A stretch of 64,000 nt of DNA from MGML01 sp034416335 (GCA_034416335.1 DAOULV010000001.1:62001-126000), one strand, 5' to 3'; numbered from the stretch's first letter, positions 18,180-27,125 are shown. The notes: generated from the letters alone by a model not told the origin. A program made the numbers and translations.

Positions 18180-19172
18180 TTATCCTCCCGGCGGTGCTGC
18201 CGGACTGCGGTATCCCCGCAGCAGTCCGCGGGGAACTTCCTTCTTCAGCTCATCCACCGTCCAGTTATCGCCGTACTTGAATATCCGTTTTTCCATCTTC
18301 AGGTCGCCGTACATATCTACGCCATTGCCGGCAACGAAGAACACAGAACCGCTTATGTTTCCGGCCTCTTCCGTCGCCAGGTAAGCGATAAACGGAGACA
18401 GTTCCTCCGGCGGTGGCGACACGTCCATTATCGATATCTTTCCGTAACCCATCGGACTCTGCTCCGGCGGGACTGCCCTGATGTAGGCTTCGAGTTCGTA
18501 GGACGCCCGCGTCAGCGCTGCCGGAGCGAAGGCATTGCAGGTGATACCATACTCGTATACTTCCTGGGCTACACTCTAGGTCAGCCCAAGTACCCCGGCA
18601 TTGGCGGTGGCATAGTTGGTATGCTTGTCCGACCCGGCAAACGCTCCGGAGGTGCAGTTGATAATCCTCCCCCACTTCTGCTCTATCATATAGGGAAGCG
18701 CGTGCCGGATACAGTTGAAGTGCGCTTTCGGCTTTATTGCACAGACGTGGTCCCACTGCTCCTCGGACATTTTCCATATTTCGCTGAAGCCGAATGTCCC
18801 GACCACATTCACCAGGATATCAATCTTTCCGAATCCGTCGACAGCCGTTTTTATTAGCTGTTCCGCTACGTCAAACTTCGACACGTCGCCGAAAAACGGT
18901 ATCGCTTCGCCGCCCATTTCTTTGATAGTATTCGCGGTGGTTTCGGCATCGCCTTTTATCGACTTCATACCATCCTCGAGCCATTTCTTATCTTTTTCGC
19001 TTAACGCCTTCAGATTCTCTTCTGTAATAAACGCAAAGCCGGTGGAGCCTTTACACCGGTTGTTGGTAACCACCCTGGCACCCTCTTTTGCCAGATGTAT
19101 GGCGATAGCCCTGCCTATACCCTGCCCCGACCCGGCAACGACCGCAACTTTTCCTTCAAGATTTTTGCCCAT
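18180..19172 (-). pseudogene. SDR oxidoreductase interrupted by an in-frame amber codon
   Basis: One reading frame of 330 codons runs from ATG 19172 to 18180, interrupted by a single UAG at 18578-18576 after ...NAGVLGLT. The next residues (SVAQEVYEYGITCNAF) resume the family pattern. The intact paralogue at 45095-46069 reads NAGVVGLTRAAASELFEYGITCNAF, so the break is a point nonsense change, probably CAG to TAG, or a sequence error. The N-terminal part holds GSGQGIGRA and a YATAN motif in place of YxxxK. Its ATG overlaps the stop of the upstream methyltransferase gene by one base (TAATG). Without suppression only about 198 residues would be made. Confidence 0.8.
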
Positions 19173-19993
19173 TAAACTGCTCCTTTCTTACCTACATACA
19201 GAATGTGGCATGAAGCCCCGGCAAGCGACGGCTCGGTGCTTATTTCGACCATCAGGTCCAGCCACAATTCACGCTGTTTGTCGGTCAATTTTTTATACTG
19301 CTCATCTGCGGCTATGCCCGCCGGTTCCACCCCCGCTACCGCCAGTGTCCTAAATCCCTGCTGTTCGTGAAGCACGTAGATCTCAGGAACGGTAGCGAAA
19401 TATGCCCTGAAACCGCCGGGTCCCCAGGACGGCATTTCAAGGTCCTTCCCGCCTTCAAGTACCGACTTAACATCCTCCTGATATTCGATATAATGTGGTA
19501 ATTTATGCATAATATCGCTCCAGAAACCGTACCGGCTGATAAATGCCGAGAAGATAATACCTCCCGGTTTCAGCCTGGCGGCGGCTTCCTTAAGGGCGTC
19601 CTTCCTGTCTTCTTCTTCGACCAGGTGATACAGCGGCCCCATCAGCAAAACAACGTCGTAATCCGTATCGGTTACCTGTGAAAGGTCTCGCGCATCGGCA
19701 GCCAGGCACCTTACCCTGTCCCTTAGTCCGTATTCCCGGGCACGTTCTCTGCACTTCTCAATCAGGTTCGGAGCCAGGTCTACCGCCGTTACCGTATACC
19801 CTTTTTTTGCCAGCGGTATGGTATATGCTCCGGTAGCCGCACCGATATCCAGAATTTTCCCGGCGGGCGGCAGATATCTGTCAAGGAAACGCCAGGTAAC
19901 GTCACGTTCCACCGGATGTCTTTCCAGCCTGCCGTGTTCATTTGCAGTATTACGGTCATAAAAAGAGCGTATATCAGTTATATCATCGACCAT
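19172..19993 (-). CDS. SAM-dependent class I methyltransferase
   Basis: A 273-residue methyltransferase with motif I at LDIGAATGAYT, an acidic residue after the second strand (VTAVDLAPN) and motif IV DYDVVLLMGPLYHL. It would methylate a small molecule. The stop codon overlaps the start of the following SDR gene, indicating translational coupling. An AAGAAGGGAT stretch precedes ATG 19993. The methyl acceptor is unknown; the pairing with an SDR suggests a small biosynthetic or catabolic step. Confidence 0.88.
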   Translation of the reverse strand: MVDDITDIRSFYDRNTANEHGRLERHPVERDVTWRFLDRYLPPAGKILDIGAATGAYTIPLAKKGYTVTAVDLAPNLIEKCRERAREYGLRDRVRCLAADARDLSQVTDTDYDVVLLMGPLYHLVEEEDRKDALKEAAARLKPGGIIFSAFISRYGFWSDIMHKLPHYIEYQEDVKSVLEGGKDLEMPSWGPGGFRAYFATVPEIYVLHEQQGFRTLAVAGVEPAGIAADEQYKKLTDKQRELWLDLMVEISTEPSLAGASCHILYVGKKGAV

Positions 19994-20118
19994 GTTATCC
20001 CTTCTTTCGGCAGCTCTTTTGATAACAGTTTATCGACTGTTTTCCGCTGCCTGTCAGTAAATAATGGTGAAAAAATTATATACTCCAGAGATAAATGTAA
20101 CAAGACTAATACGAGGTT

Positions 20119-20149
20119 TTGACAGGTTCAGGGTTGGTTATGCTAAATT
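20119..20149 (+). promoter_or_regulatory. Candidate promoter of the selenoprotein gene
   Basis: TTGACA at 20119-20124 and TAAATT at 20144-20149 preceded by TGC (extended -10). The spacer of 19 bases is longer than ideal, so this is a weak call. Confidence 0.35.
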
Positions 20150-20205
20150 GACTATTCTTATCGACTTTGTTACCATCTTTCCAGACAAATGTAAGGAGTA
20201 CAAAT

Positions 20206-21933
20206 ATGGCAGAAAAAACGTACAAGTTCCTCAGTCCGGTGGGGACTCAGATGCCGACCAAGCTCTATCCTCTGTCGCCCCGGCTGGACACGCTGGATGG
20301 TAAAACTATCCATTTAAGCATTACGGGTGAGCCTGATATCACCCTTCCGCTGGAGAAGAAGTTACGCGAAAAATACCCTAACGTAAACTGGACGATGAAG
20401 AAGTCCTATACCCCCACCCCGGTTTACCTGACCGAAGAAGAGCAAAAGACAACCGATGCGGTGATACTCGCCGTCACCTGGTGAAGCGGCGCCGTATGGG
20501 GGCAGTTGCCCTATATTACGAGGCTGGAAAAAGCAGGTATCCCGTGCGCGATTGTCGATCTTGAAGACCAGCATGAAATGGTGAAGCAGAACGCCCTGAC
20601 TTACGGCGTTCCCAAACTGCGGTTCCTTGCCGCTTCACGAACGATTCACGGGGAACTCGACGTCGACCGTTTTATAGAGCCGATGCTCGAAATGCTTACG
20701 AAACCTCTTACCGACGAAGAAAAAGAGGGAGGAATGTATAACCCTCCCTTCGAGAGAGTCCTCTTCGAAGGCACGATGGAGGAAGCGGAGGAGATATACT
20801 ACAAGACTGAATACGTTCCACACCCGTTGAACGCCCCTATTTCCGTTTATACCGACGGCCTTCCGATTGTTCTCCCTACCGAAGAACGCGTAGCTGAAAT
20901 GCTGAAAGGCACCAGTCACGACCCCGGAGAGATTATCACCTATCAGCTCGACAGGCTGGGTAATAAAGGAAGTGTTGTCCGTTTCATCCCAATGGAAAGG
21001 ACGGCTACGGTGGAAAAGGTTGCCGTAAACGCGGTGATGGCAGGCTGCAAACCCGAACATCTGCCCGCGGTGCTGGCAATGGCTGAATCAGGCTGCGGTA
21101 CAGGTACCACCACTTTCTTCGGACAGTGGTGCTGCATCAGCGGCCCGTATGCCAAGGAAATCGGCATGAATTTCGGCGTCGGCATGCTGGACCCCGGCAG
21201 CCCGGCTAATATGCCCATCGGCCGTGCTTACCAGTTAATGGCGATGAACCTCGGCGGCGCCAGGCCGGGTGTAAACCGAATGAACAGTATCGGCAGCCCC
21301 TTCAACTCCGGCGGCTGCTGTTTTGCCGAGAATGCGGAAGGCTTACCTCCCGGATGGAAAGGCATTAACGAGGAGTACGGCTTCAAGAAAGACGAGAGTA
21401 TAATCTTCGTAATGAACTCCGGCGGATATGTGGTAGGTAACCAGTTCTCACCCGGCGGATACCGCGCATTCCAGAAAAGCGGACACGGCGGAATGGCAAG
21501 GCGCATGGACGTTAAGGGTGTTCCCGGACCTCATAACTGGCTGGAATACCTTGTCCCGCAGCTATGGGCAGGCAGGGAAGGCGGCTACACCTTTGTGATG
21601 GTGCCGGAGATGGCACAGCACCTCTACGAGATTGGTTTCAAGTCCAAGGAAGAGGTCTACCAGTGGCTGTGGGAGAAAAGCAAGGAGCCGCTGCATAAGT
21701 ACAGGCTCCGCTCCTGGCCGGACGAAGGGACCAACGGCTGGCTCGGCATCGAAAAGACTTCCGGCAAACGCTGGAAAGAGCTGGACCAGGACTATATGGT
21801 CCCGGTGGTGGACGAACCGACCGACTGCTTTATAATTATCGGCGGCGGCGACGAAGAGGTATGCCTCGAGATGTGCGGTCGCCACGGCAAGCTGGAAGAT
21901 GCGCCCATCTTCAGCATAGATGCCTGGAAATAG
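20206..21933 (+). CDS. Predicted selenoprotein (Sec93), UGSC-family-like
   Basis: The frame from ATG 20206 (site TAAGGAG) runs through an in-frame UGA at 20482-20484 to the stop at 21933, giving 575 residues if UGA is read as selenocysteine at position 93. The residue lies at the end of a hydrophobic strand (DAVILAVTW-U-SGAVWGQ), where redox Cys/Sec sites often sit, and the protein continues without a break into KAGIPCAIVDL. A bacterial SECIS-type hairpin starts 10 bases after the UGA. The C-terminal part has AVNAVMAGCKPEH and two cysteine-rich stretches (SGCGTG, FGQWCCI), which I associate with the UGSC (seleno)protein family, although the exact U-G-S-C motif is not present. Function unknown, probably thiol/selenol redox chemistry. 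Confidence 0.8.
20495..20515 (+). promoter_or_regulatory. Bacterial SECIS-like hairpin
   Basis: UAUGGGG (20495-20501) pairs with CCCUAUA (20509-20515, one G-U pair). G20502 is bulged, and C20503-G20508 closes an AGUU loop. The conserved loop G (20505) is 21 bases after the UGA, within the 16-37 range described for bacterial SECIS elements, and it is in the first two loop positions as required. Confidence 0.75.
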
Positions 21934-21968
21934 CCAGAGAAATACTAAACTCTAATATCTAAATCCTA

Positions 21969-21998
21969 ACAGGGAGTGTTATACAGCACTCCCTGTCA
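21969..21998. terminator. Hairpin terminator after the selenoprotein gene
   Basis: ACAGGGAGTG and CACTCCCTGT form a perfect 10-base-pair stem about 40 bases after the stop codon. The U-tract is weak (CATCTTTAT). Confidence 0.6.
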
Positions 21999-22169
21999 TC
22001 TTTATCCACGTTTGAAGCTATTACCTGTCCTGACGGAATCATAAATATCATTTTACGATCGCTACTACCTGAAGAGAGAAGTGATTTAAAAAGCACTATT
22101 TCTCGATTAATCTTCCCCTCCGGTCTGAAATCACCGACACTAGGTTGTCTGCTGCTCCTGGCAATAAAC

Positions 22170-22302
22170 GGGGAGTAAGTAACTGAGAGGGGCGAAGCCC
22201 CTCTCTCTATCATCCCCCTCTCGCACTACAAATCACCCCGGCAAACAATAGTCTCTAGTGCGAGAGGGGGATACAGGGGGAGAGTATAAATACAACCAAA
22301 AA
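22170..22302. repeat. Modular hairpin repeat, copy 2
   Basis: Hairpin b: 22185-22193 with 22197-22205 (9 base pairs, 3-base loop). Hairpin c: 22214-22228 with 22256-22270 (15 perfect base pairs). Tail GGATACAGGGGG then CAACCAAAA. The stem of hairpin c reads CTCGCACTA/TAGTGCGAG, different from copies 1 and 4, but fully complementary. Confidence 0.75.
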
Positions 22303-22317
22303 TGTCAGTAAACCTGG

Positions 22318-22346
22318 TTGCCGAATTAGCTGTCCTGTTATACAAT
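22318..22346 (+). promoter_or_regulatory. Promoter of GNAT gene at 22374
   Basis: TTGCCG at 22318-22323, 17 bases, TACAAT at 22341-22346. Transcription from about 22353 leaves a 21-base leader and supports ATG 22374 as the start instead of the upstream in-frame start at 22302. Confidence 0.55.
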
Positions 22347-22373
22347 GCCACAGCAGCACCCGAGAGAAAATCC

Positions 22374-22844
22374 ATGATTAAAATAATTGAAGCAGAAGAA
22401 AAACATATCCCCGATATAACCCGTCTCTGGAAGGAATTTATAGATTTCCACATTGAGGTTGACCCTGTCTGGATTCCGAACGAAGAAGCGGAAGAAGGAC
22501 AGCGCGAGGAACAGACAAAACCTTTAATGAAATCCGATAAAGGTCTTGTCCTTGTCGCCCTGGATGGAGATGAGGTTATCGGTTACTCAATATCTGAGAT
22601 TAAGGATCCTCCCAGGGGTTCCACCCGCACCGAATACGGCTATATCCATCATATGGCTGTAACCGAAAGCCACCGCCGTGCCGGCGTTGGAGAGATGATG
22701 TTCGATAAAATCCTGGAATGGTTCAAATTAAAAGGAATGGACCGCATCGAGCTGGATATTACGTCGAAAAACTACGTCTCCAGCTCTTTCTGGGGAAAAC
22801 TCGGATTCGAAGAATACGTGCGGACTTTGTATCTGGAGATATAG
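22374..22844 (+). CDS. GNAT family N-acetyltransferase
   Basis: A 156-residue acetyltransferase with the standard GNAT core: the beta4 strand YIHHMAV, then the acetyl-CoA pyrophosphate loop SHRRAGVGEMM, and the helix and strand that end in NYVSSSFWGKLGFEEY. It would transfer acetyl from acetyl-CoA to an amine on a small molecule or protein; the acceptor is unknown. The start at ATG 22374 is supported by a promoter ending at 22346 and a GAGAG site. Another GNAT with its own promoter follows 54 bases downstream. Confidence 0.88.
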   Translation: MIKIIEAEEKHIPDITRLWKEFIDFHIEVDPVWIPNEEAEEGQREEQTKPLMKSDKGLVLVALDGDEVIGYSISEIKDPPRGSTRTEYGYIHHMAVTESHRRAGVGEMMFDKILEWFKLKGMDRIELDITSKNYVSSSFWGKLGFEEYVRTLYLEI

Positions 22845-22860
22845 CTGGTACAAAATAGCG

Positions 22861-22889
22861 TTGACACCTGCTATTCAAACAACTACACT
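22861..22889 (+). promoter_or_regulatory. Promoter for a leaderless GNAT mRNA
   Basis: TTGACA at 22861-22866, 17 bases, TACACT at 22884-22889. The ATG at 22899 is only 10 bases beyond the -10 box and has no ribosome site, so the transcript should begin at or next to the start codon. Confidence 0.6.
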
Positions 22890-22898
22890 CATTGTCAT

Positions 22899-23372
22899 AT
22901 GAAAATTCGTAAAGCGAAAATCGAAGACGTTGACGCAATTGGCATTCTCGAACGTGAATTCGGAGAATATTTACGAGAGTTAGGCAGCACAACCCCGAGC
23001 ATTCCTAACATGGATTGGTACTTGCAGGATGGTTTTGGAGACAATCCAGCTTTTTATGGTTTAGTGGCTGAAGTAAATAATAAAGTTGTAGGATACGCTT
23101 TATACCACTCTGGTTATAATGTAGACTCACTTTCTAGAGTACTATATGTCATTGATCTGTTTGTTAGTTCTGATTATCGCAGGCAAGGTATCGGACGCTC
23201 ATTAATGGAAAATTTGAGTGAAATTTGCATACAACAGGATGGTAAGTATTTGGTATGGGAAGTGTGGTCACGGAATAATATTGCCATTGAGTTTTATGAA
23301 CGAATTGGTGCGCATCATGATAAAGAAATGATGATTATGGCACTACCAATGACAAAAGACTCTGTTTCGTAA
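22899..23372 (+). CDS. GNAT family N-acetyltransferase
   Basis: A 157-residue acetyltransferase resembling diamine-acetyltransferase-type GNATs: the strand VLYVIDLFVSSDYRRQGIGRSLM carries the acetyl-CoA loop (R/Q-x-x-G-x-G/S), and the C-terminal segment NNIAIEFYERIGA closes the fold. The gene is visibly more A/T-rich than its neighbours, which may reflect horizontal transfer. A promoter lies directly upstream and the mRNA appears leaderless. Substrate unknown. Confidence 0.88.
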   Translation: MKIRKAKIEDVDAIGILEREFGEYLRELGSTTPSIPNMDWYLQDGFGDNPAFYGLVAEVNNKVVGYALYHSGYNVDSLSRVLYVIDLFVSSDYRRQGIGRSLMENLSEICIQQDGKYLVWEVWSRNNIAIEFYERIGAHHDKEMMIMALPMTKDSVS

Positions 23373-23578
23373 TACCGCTAACTAACGTAATTTCTGCACA
23401 CCCCTCTTAAAAAGAAAATAATAATTCGAAAATAAAATCCTCACAAGTAAAGTAATCGGATTCTCTCAAATCCTCCTATGTCATTCCAACGCAGGCTGGA
23501 ATCAAGTAAACATTTGAAAGACAAGAGATGAACAACATGAGCATAAACAATAACTCGAATCCAAATCAGCCTCTCTGA
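23373..23578. other. AT-rich spacer without gene
   Basis: No coding region, repeat or clear hairpin found between the GNAT stop and the next promoter. Confidence 0.4.
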
Positions 23579-23607
23579 TTGACATCTGAAATCATACATA
23601 ATATAAT
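23579..23607 (+). promoter_or_regulatory. Full-consensus sigma-70 promoter
   Basis: TTGACA at 23579-23584, 17 bases, TATAAT at 23602-23607: a perfect match with ideal spacing. Transcription from about 23614 begins just before the leader peptide start. Confidence 0.85.
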
Positions 23608-23626
23608 CATCCTTGTTAAGGTAAAA

Positions 23627-23719
23627 ATGGATATAAACAGGAAACTGCACTTCGGCTTTAGCTTTTATTTCCGGACCTACAAGTATCCGGAGGCCCGGTG
23701 GTTTCCAGTTTGGGAATAA
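23627..23719 (+). CDS. Aromatic-rich leader peptide (30 aa)
   Basis: A 30-codon ORF starting 13 bases after the predicted transcription start, with AAGG 6 bases before the ATG. Ten of 30 residues are aromatic: Phe at 9, 11, 13, 15 and 26; Tyr at 14, 18 and 20; Trp at 25 and 29. This is the pattern of attenuator leader peptides such as PheL or TrpL. Its codons 15-18 overlap the 5' arm of the first hairpin, and codons 22-27 overlap the antiterminator 5' arm, so ribosome position would choose the fold. The probable operon downstream ends with DAHP synthase, the entry enzyme of aromatic synthesis. Family identity is not established; the call rests on architecture. Confidence 0.7.
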   Translation: MDINRKLHFGFSFYFRTYKYPEARWFPVWE

Positions 23720-23790
23720 CAGGACAGCAGCATATAAGAAACCAGCTAACCGCCAGGCCCAGGGATAGATGAAAATTCCCGGGCTTTTTT
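23671..23790 (+). promoter_or_regulatory. Transcription attenuator (protector, antiterminator, terminator)
   Basis: Three alternative stems are visible. Protector: CCGG-A-CCT (23671-23678) with AGG-C-CCGG (23691-23698). Antiterminator: GGCC-CGGT-GGTTTC (23692-23705) with GAAACC (23738-23743), ACCG (23749-23752) and GGCC (23756-23759), with bulges AGCTA and CCA on the 3' side. Terminator: GCCC-A-GGGA (23757-23765) with TCCC-GGGC (23777-23784), then six Ts. The antiterminator takes up the 5' arm of the terminator, so the two exclude each other. Confidence 0.75.
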
Positions 23791-23814
23791 AGTTTTATAA
23801 AAACAGGAGACAAT

Positions 23815-24369
23815 GTGGACAGGAATATCAGCCTGACGAATGGAATAATCACTCTCCGCCCCTACCGAAAGGAGGACGCCGGTTCAGCATATGAAGCGGT
23901 AAAGGAATCTATCCCCGAGCTTTCGCCCTGGTTACCTTTTGCGCATCCAGACTATTCCGTACAGGAAAGCCGGGACTGGATATCACTGTGTTTCGAAAAG
24001 TGGGAACAGGGAGATTCATATGATTTCACCATCAGAGATGCGGCAACCGACAGATGCCTGGGCGGCTGCGGTCTTAGTGTAATACACCAGGAACTGAACA
24101 TAGCTAATCTCGGATACTGGGTTAAGACCAGTGCTACAAAGAAAGGCACTGCCACCGCAGCCACTTTACTGCTGGCGGACTTCGGAATCAAAGAATTAAA
24201 GCTGAACAGGATTGAAATCGTAATCGATGTCGATAACAAAGCCAGCCAGCGTGTTGCCGAGAAAGTCGGAGCAACCCGCGAGGGGATTATGAGGAACCGG
24301 CTGACATTAAACGGGAAACCGTCCGATGCGGTGATGTTCTCTCTGATACCCGATGATCTCAATAAATAA
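23815..24369 (+). CDS. GNAT acetyltransferase (RimJ/RimL type), first gene of attenuated operon
   Basis: A 184-residue GNAT of the Acetyltransf_3 (RimJ/RimL/SpeG-like) class, with the N-terminal ITLRPYRKEDA signature, the central NLGYWV strand followed by the acetyl-CoA loop, and the NRIEIVIDVDNKASQRVAEKVGA block. The last region is strongly conserved in protein N-terminal and small-molecule acetyltransferases. The start is GTG 23815 behind CAGGAGA; the ATG two bases earlier is out of frame. It lies 25 bases after an intrinsic terminator in the leader, so its expression depends on antitermination. The gap to the next gene is 28 bases. Acceptor unknown. Confidence 0.87.
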   Translation: MDRNISLTNGIITLRPYRKEDAGSAYEAVKESIPELSPWLPFAHPDYSVQESRDWISLCFEKWEQGDSYDFTIRDAATDRCLGGCGLSVIHQELNIANLGYWVKTSATKKGTATAATLLLADFGIKELKLNRIEIVIDVDNKASQRVAEKVGATREGIMRNRLTLNGKPSDAVMFSLIPDDLNK

Positions 24370-24397
24370 TAATTTACCAATAAGGAGAAAAAAGAAT

Positions 24398-25672
24398 ATG
24401 CCGATGTCCGGAGCTTTTGAAGAACGCCTGTTTCCGAAACTGCCCGCAATAATCGGGCATTTCGGTACCCCTTTTCACATCTATGATGAACAGGGAATAA
24501 TCGATACTGCGGAAAACTGGAAAGCGGAGTTCAAGGACGTCCTCGGGTTCAAGGAATTTTTCGCCGTGAAAGCCCTGCCCAATCCGGCAATACTGAAGAT
24601 AATGAAACAACTGGGATTCGGACTCGACTGCAGTTCGACGTCAGAACTTATAATGAGCCGGCAGAGTAAATTCTCCGGCGAGGATATTATCCTTACGTCC
24701 AATAATACCTCGCAGGAACTGTTCGAACTGGCGCTCGCCGGGGATGGATGTATTCTGAACCTGGACGACATCAGCCTGATAGAGAAATTGCCTGAAATGC
24801 CTGAAATGATATGTTTCAGGTATAATCCCGGCGAAAGACGTACCGGCTCCGAAATCCTGGGAAACCCCGTGGAGTCCAAGTGGGGGGTCAGGGACGACCA
24901 GATAATTGATGCCTACCGAATGGCAAAAGACCGGGGGGCAGCCCGTTTCGGCATTCACACCATGCTCATTTCCAACGAACGCGACTACCTGTATATGGTG
25001 GAAACGGTCAGGATGCTCCTGGAGGTGATGGAAACAATCACGAAAACGCTGGGAATATCTTTCGAATTTTTCAACATCGGCGGCGGTGTAGGTATCCCCT
25101 ATCGCCCGGAAGATACGCCTTTCAACATGCACGGACTTGCCGAAGAAGCCGCCGGGCAGATTGCCGCATTCAGTGAAAAAACGGGGTATACTCCGAGACT
25201 GTATATGGAATGCGGCAGGTACGCCACCGGACCTCACGGCGTCCTCGTTGCATCGGTCATCAATCGCATGTCCAAGTACCGCGAATATGTTGGGGTTAAT
25301 GTACCTACGATGGCAGCGAACCCGAGATCGGCTATATACCAGTCGGCTTATCACCACATAACCATCCTCGATCCGTCCGGAAAACCGAAGAGCGGTGACG
25401 AGGAAGTTGTGGATGTCTGCGGTCCGCTGTGCGAAAACAATGATAAATTCGCCAAACAGCGTCTCCTGCCGAAAACCGAAATAGGCGACATTATGGTACA
25501 GCACGATACCGGTGCTCACTGCTACTCAATGGGCGGCAACTACAACGGCTGGTTGAGGCCGAAGGAACTGCTGCTGCACACGGACGGTTCGGTGGAGCTT
25601 ATCCGCCGGGCGGAGACGATCGACGACCTGTTTGCTACACTCCAGACGGAACACGATATAATGAGGGCTTAG
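24398..25672 (+). CDS. PLP-dependent decarboxylase, LysA/ornithine-decarboxylase fold III
   Basis: A 424-residue fold-type III decarboxylase of the diaminopimelate decarboxylase group. The PLP lysine is Lys58 in FFAVKALP. The phosphate-binding glycine loop is NIGGGVGIPY, the GHEC-like dimer residues are MECGRY, and the active-site Cys of the partner subunit lies in CGPLCENNDKFA. A C-terminal YNGWLRPKELLL segment completes the fold. The reaction is decarboxylation of a D- or meso-amino acid, with lysine synthesis as the default role. In this aromatic-regulated context it may instead serve a specialised pathway, as other LysA-like enzymes do. An AAGGAG site sets ATG 24398. Confidence 0.85.
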   Translation: MPMSGAFEERLFPKLPAIIGHFGTPFHIYDEQGIIDTAENWKAEFKDVLGFKEFFAVKALPNPAILKIMKQLGFGLDCSSTSELIMSRQSKFSGEDIILTSNNTSQELFELALAGDGCILNLDDISLIEKLPEMPEMICFRYNPGERRTGSEILGNPVESKWGVRDDQIIDAYRMAKDRGAARFGIHTMLISNERDYLYMVETVRMLLEVMETITKTLGISFEFFNIGGGVGIPYRPEDTPFNMHGLAEEAAGQIAAFSEKTGYTPRLYMECGRYATGPHGVLVASVINRMSKYREYVGVNVPTMAANPRSAIYQSAYHHITILDPSGKPKSGDEEVVDVCGPLCENNDKFAKQRLLPKTEIGDIMVQHDTGAHCYSMGGNYNGWLRPKELLLHTDGSVELIRRAETIDDLFATLQTEHDIMRA

Positions 25673-25731
25673 AAATCTAACTGCAAACTGATGCTGCAGT
25701 AAATTTACTGCGGCAGATGAAGGAGACGGAT

Positions 25732-27125
25732 ATGGGAGAGTTGAAATCTTCCGGAAAGACGATAAGAGAACGGGCGCGCGATATTAAAGTGTGCCGCGAA
25801 GCCGACGTTGTAGTCGTCGGCGGTGGGCCCGGCGGTATCGGCGCGGCGCTGTCGGCAGCCAGGAACGGTGCGGACACCGTCCTTATCGAACGCTACGGCC
25901 ACCTCGGTGGAATGGGGACCGGTGGTCTGGTCACCATTATTCCAAATCTGACCGATATAGACGGCAACGTTCAGATTGCCGGAATCACACAGGAATGGCT
26001 GGACGGTCTTGAAGCGCGCGAAGCGCTGGATTGCCCCAAACGCGAAGACTGGGGCTCATCCGATAAAGAAACCGTTAAATACTACAACCAGCGCTCTTTC
26101 TTCTATACCCGTCTCGACCGGGTTATTTACAGCGCCCATATCGACGCCGAAATATCCAAATACCTGCTCAACAAAATGGTCGAAGAAGCGGGAGTTAAAA
26201 CCTACCTTCATGCCTGGGGGACCGAGCCGATTATGGACGAAAACAGCGTCAAAGGCGTGATTTTCGAGAGTAAGTCCGGCAGGCAGGCAGTTCTGGGTAA
26301 AGTAGTTATCGACTCGACCGGCGACGGAGACCTGCTTCCCTACACCGAAGCCGAATTCGAGACTCATATCCCCAACGGGTTCAGAATCGCCAACCTGGCG
26401 ATGTGCTTCTGGATCGATAACGTAGACTTTGAGAAGCTGGATGAATTCAGGACGAAGTATCCGGAGCAGTTTGCCGCACAGGCTCAGGAACTGATGAAGA
26501 TCGGCGGCCTGCCCGGCTATATCCCAAGCCGACTGAAAAATCAGGAAGGCGTAGTCTGGATCCAACCAGATACCCCAACTCCAGCCAGACCGATGTCGAA
26601 GAGCTGACACGTGTCGAATTCCTCGGCAGGGAAAAAATGATGACAACCTTCGATTACCGCAAAAAGAACACTCCCGGCTTTGAGAACAGCTTTATCGTCC
26701 TAAGTTCACCCCAGCTCGGGACACGGGCAAGCAGGAGGGTAATCGGAGATTACTTTTTAACTGAAAAAGACCTTGAAACTAATGAACCATTCGAGGATAC
26801 AATAGCAATATTCCCCGACGTAGACCGTGGGGAATCATCGCTCAGGTATCCGCTGACATATATACCTTACCGGGCGTTAGTCCCGCGTAAGGTGGAAAAT
26901 CTCCTGGTCGCCTGTCGCGCCTTTTCTTCCGACCCCGTGGTGCAGGAATTCTTTAACCTCATACCTCACTGCATAGCCTTCGGGCAGGCGGCGGGAACGG
27001 CAGCGGCACTGGCGATAAAGGAAGGTGTAGGGCTTAGAGCGGTAAATTACGGAACCTTGCAGGAAAATCTTGCAGCACAGGGCGTACCGCTGCCCGGTCT
27101 GTATCCGGCTCTATCTAAGGCATAA
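25732..27125 (+). pseudogene. FAD-dependent oxidoreductase, frameshifted
   Basis: The N-terminal half (25732-26607) has an ideal AAGGAG site and the FAD-binding motif VVVGGGPGGIGAALSAARNG at about residues 23-42. Its frame ends early at 26607. The family sequence then resumes in another frame, open at least from about 26571 (NSSQTDVEELTRVEF) to the stop at 27125, and includes the C-terminal RALVPRKVENLLVACR and GQAAGTAAALA blocks of PF12831-type oxidoreductases. A single-base indel near 26555-26580 explains both. It is a recent mutation or an assembly error; no slippery heptamer suggests programmed shifting. The intact protein would have about 464 residues and oxidise an unknown substrate. 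Confidence 0.82.

Noticed and set aside
18576..18578. Pyrrolysine at the SDR amber codon
   Set aside because: The place is a helix in an SDR where the paralogue has Arg; pyrrolysine is known from methylamine methyltransferases, none of which is present here, so a mutation or an error is simpler.
24641..25519. Long antisense ORF of about 290 codons within the decarboxylase gene
   Set aside because: Shadow frame of a well-supported gene; no ribosome site or recognisable domain. The same applies to similar long frames opposite the aminotransferase, DAHP synthase and ABC-F genes.
26550..26610. Programmed frameshift in the flavoprotein gene
   Set aside because: No slippery heptamer, no stimulatory structure or internal Shine-Dalgarno at the junction.
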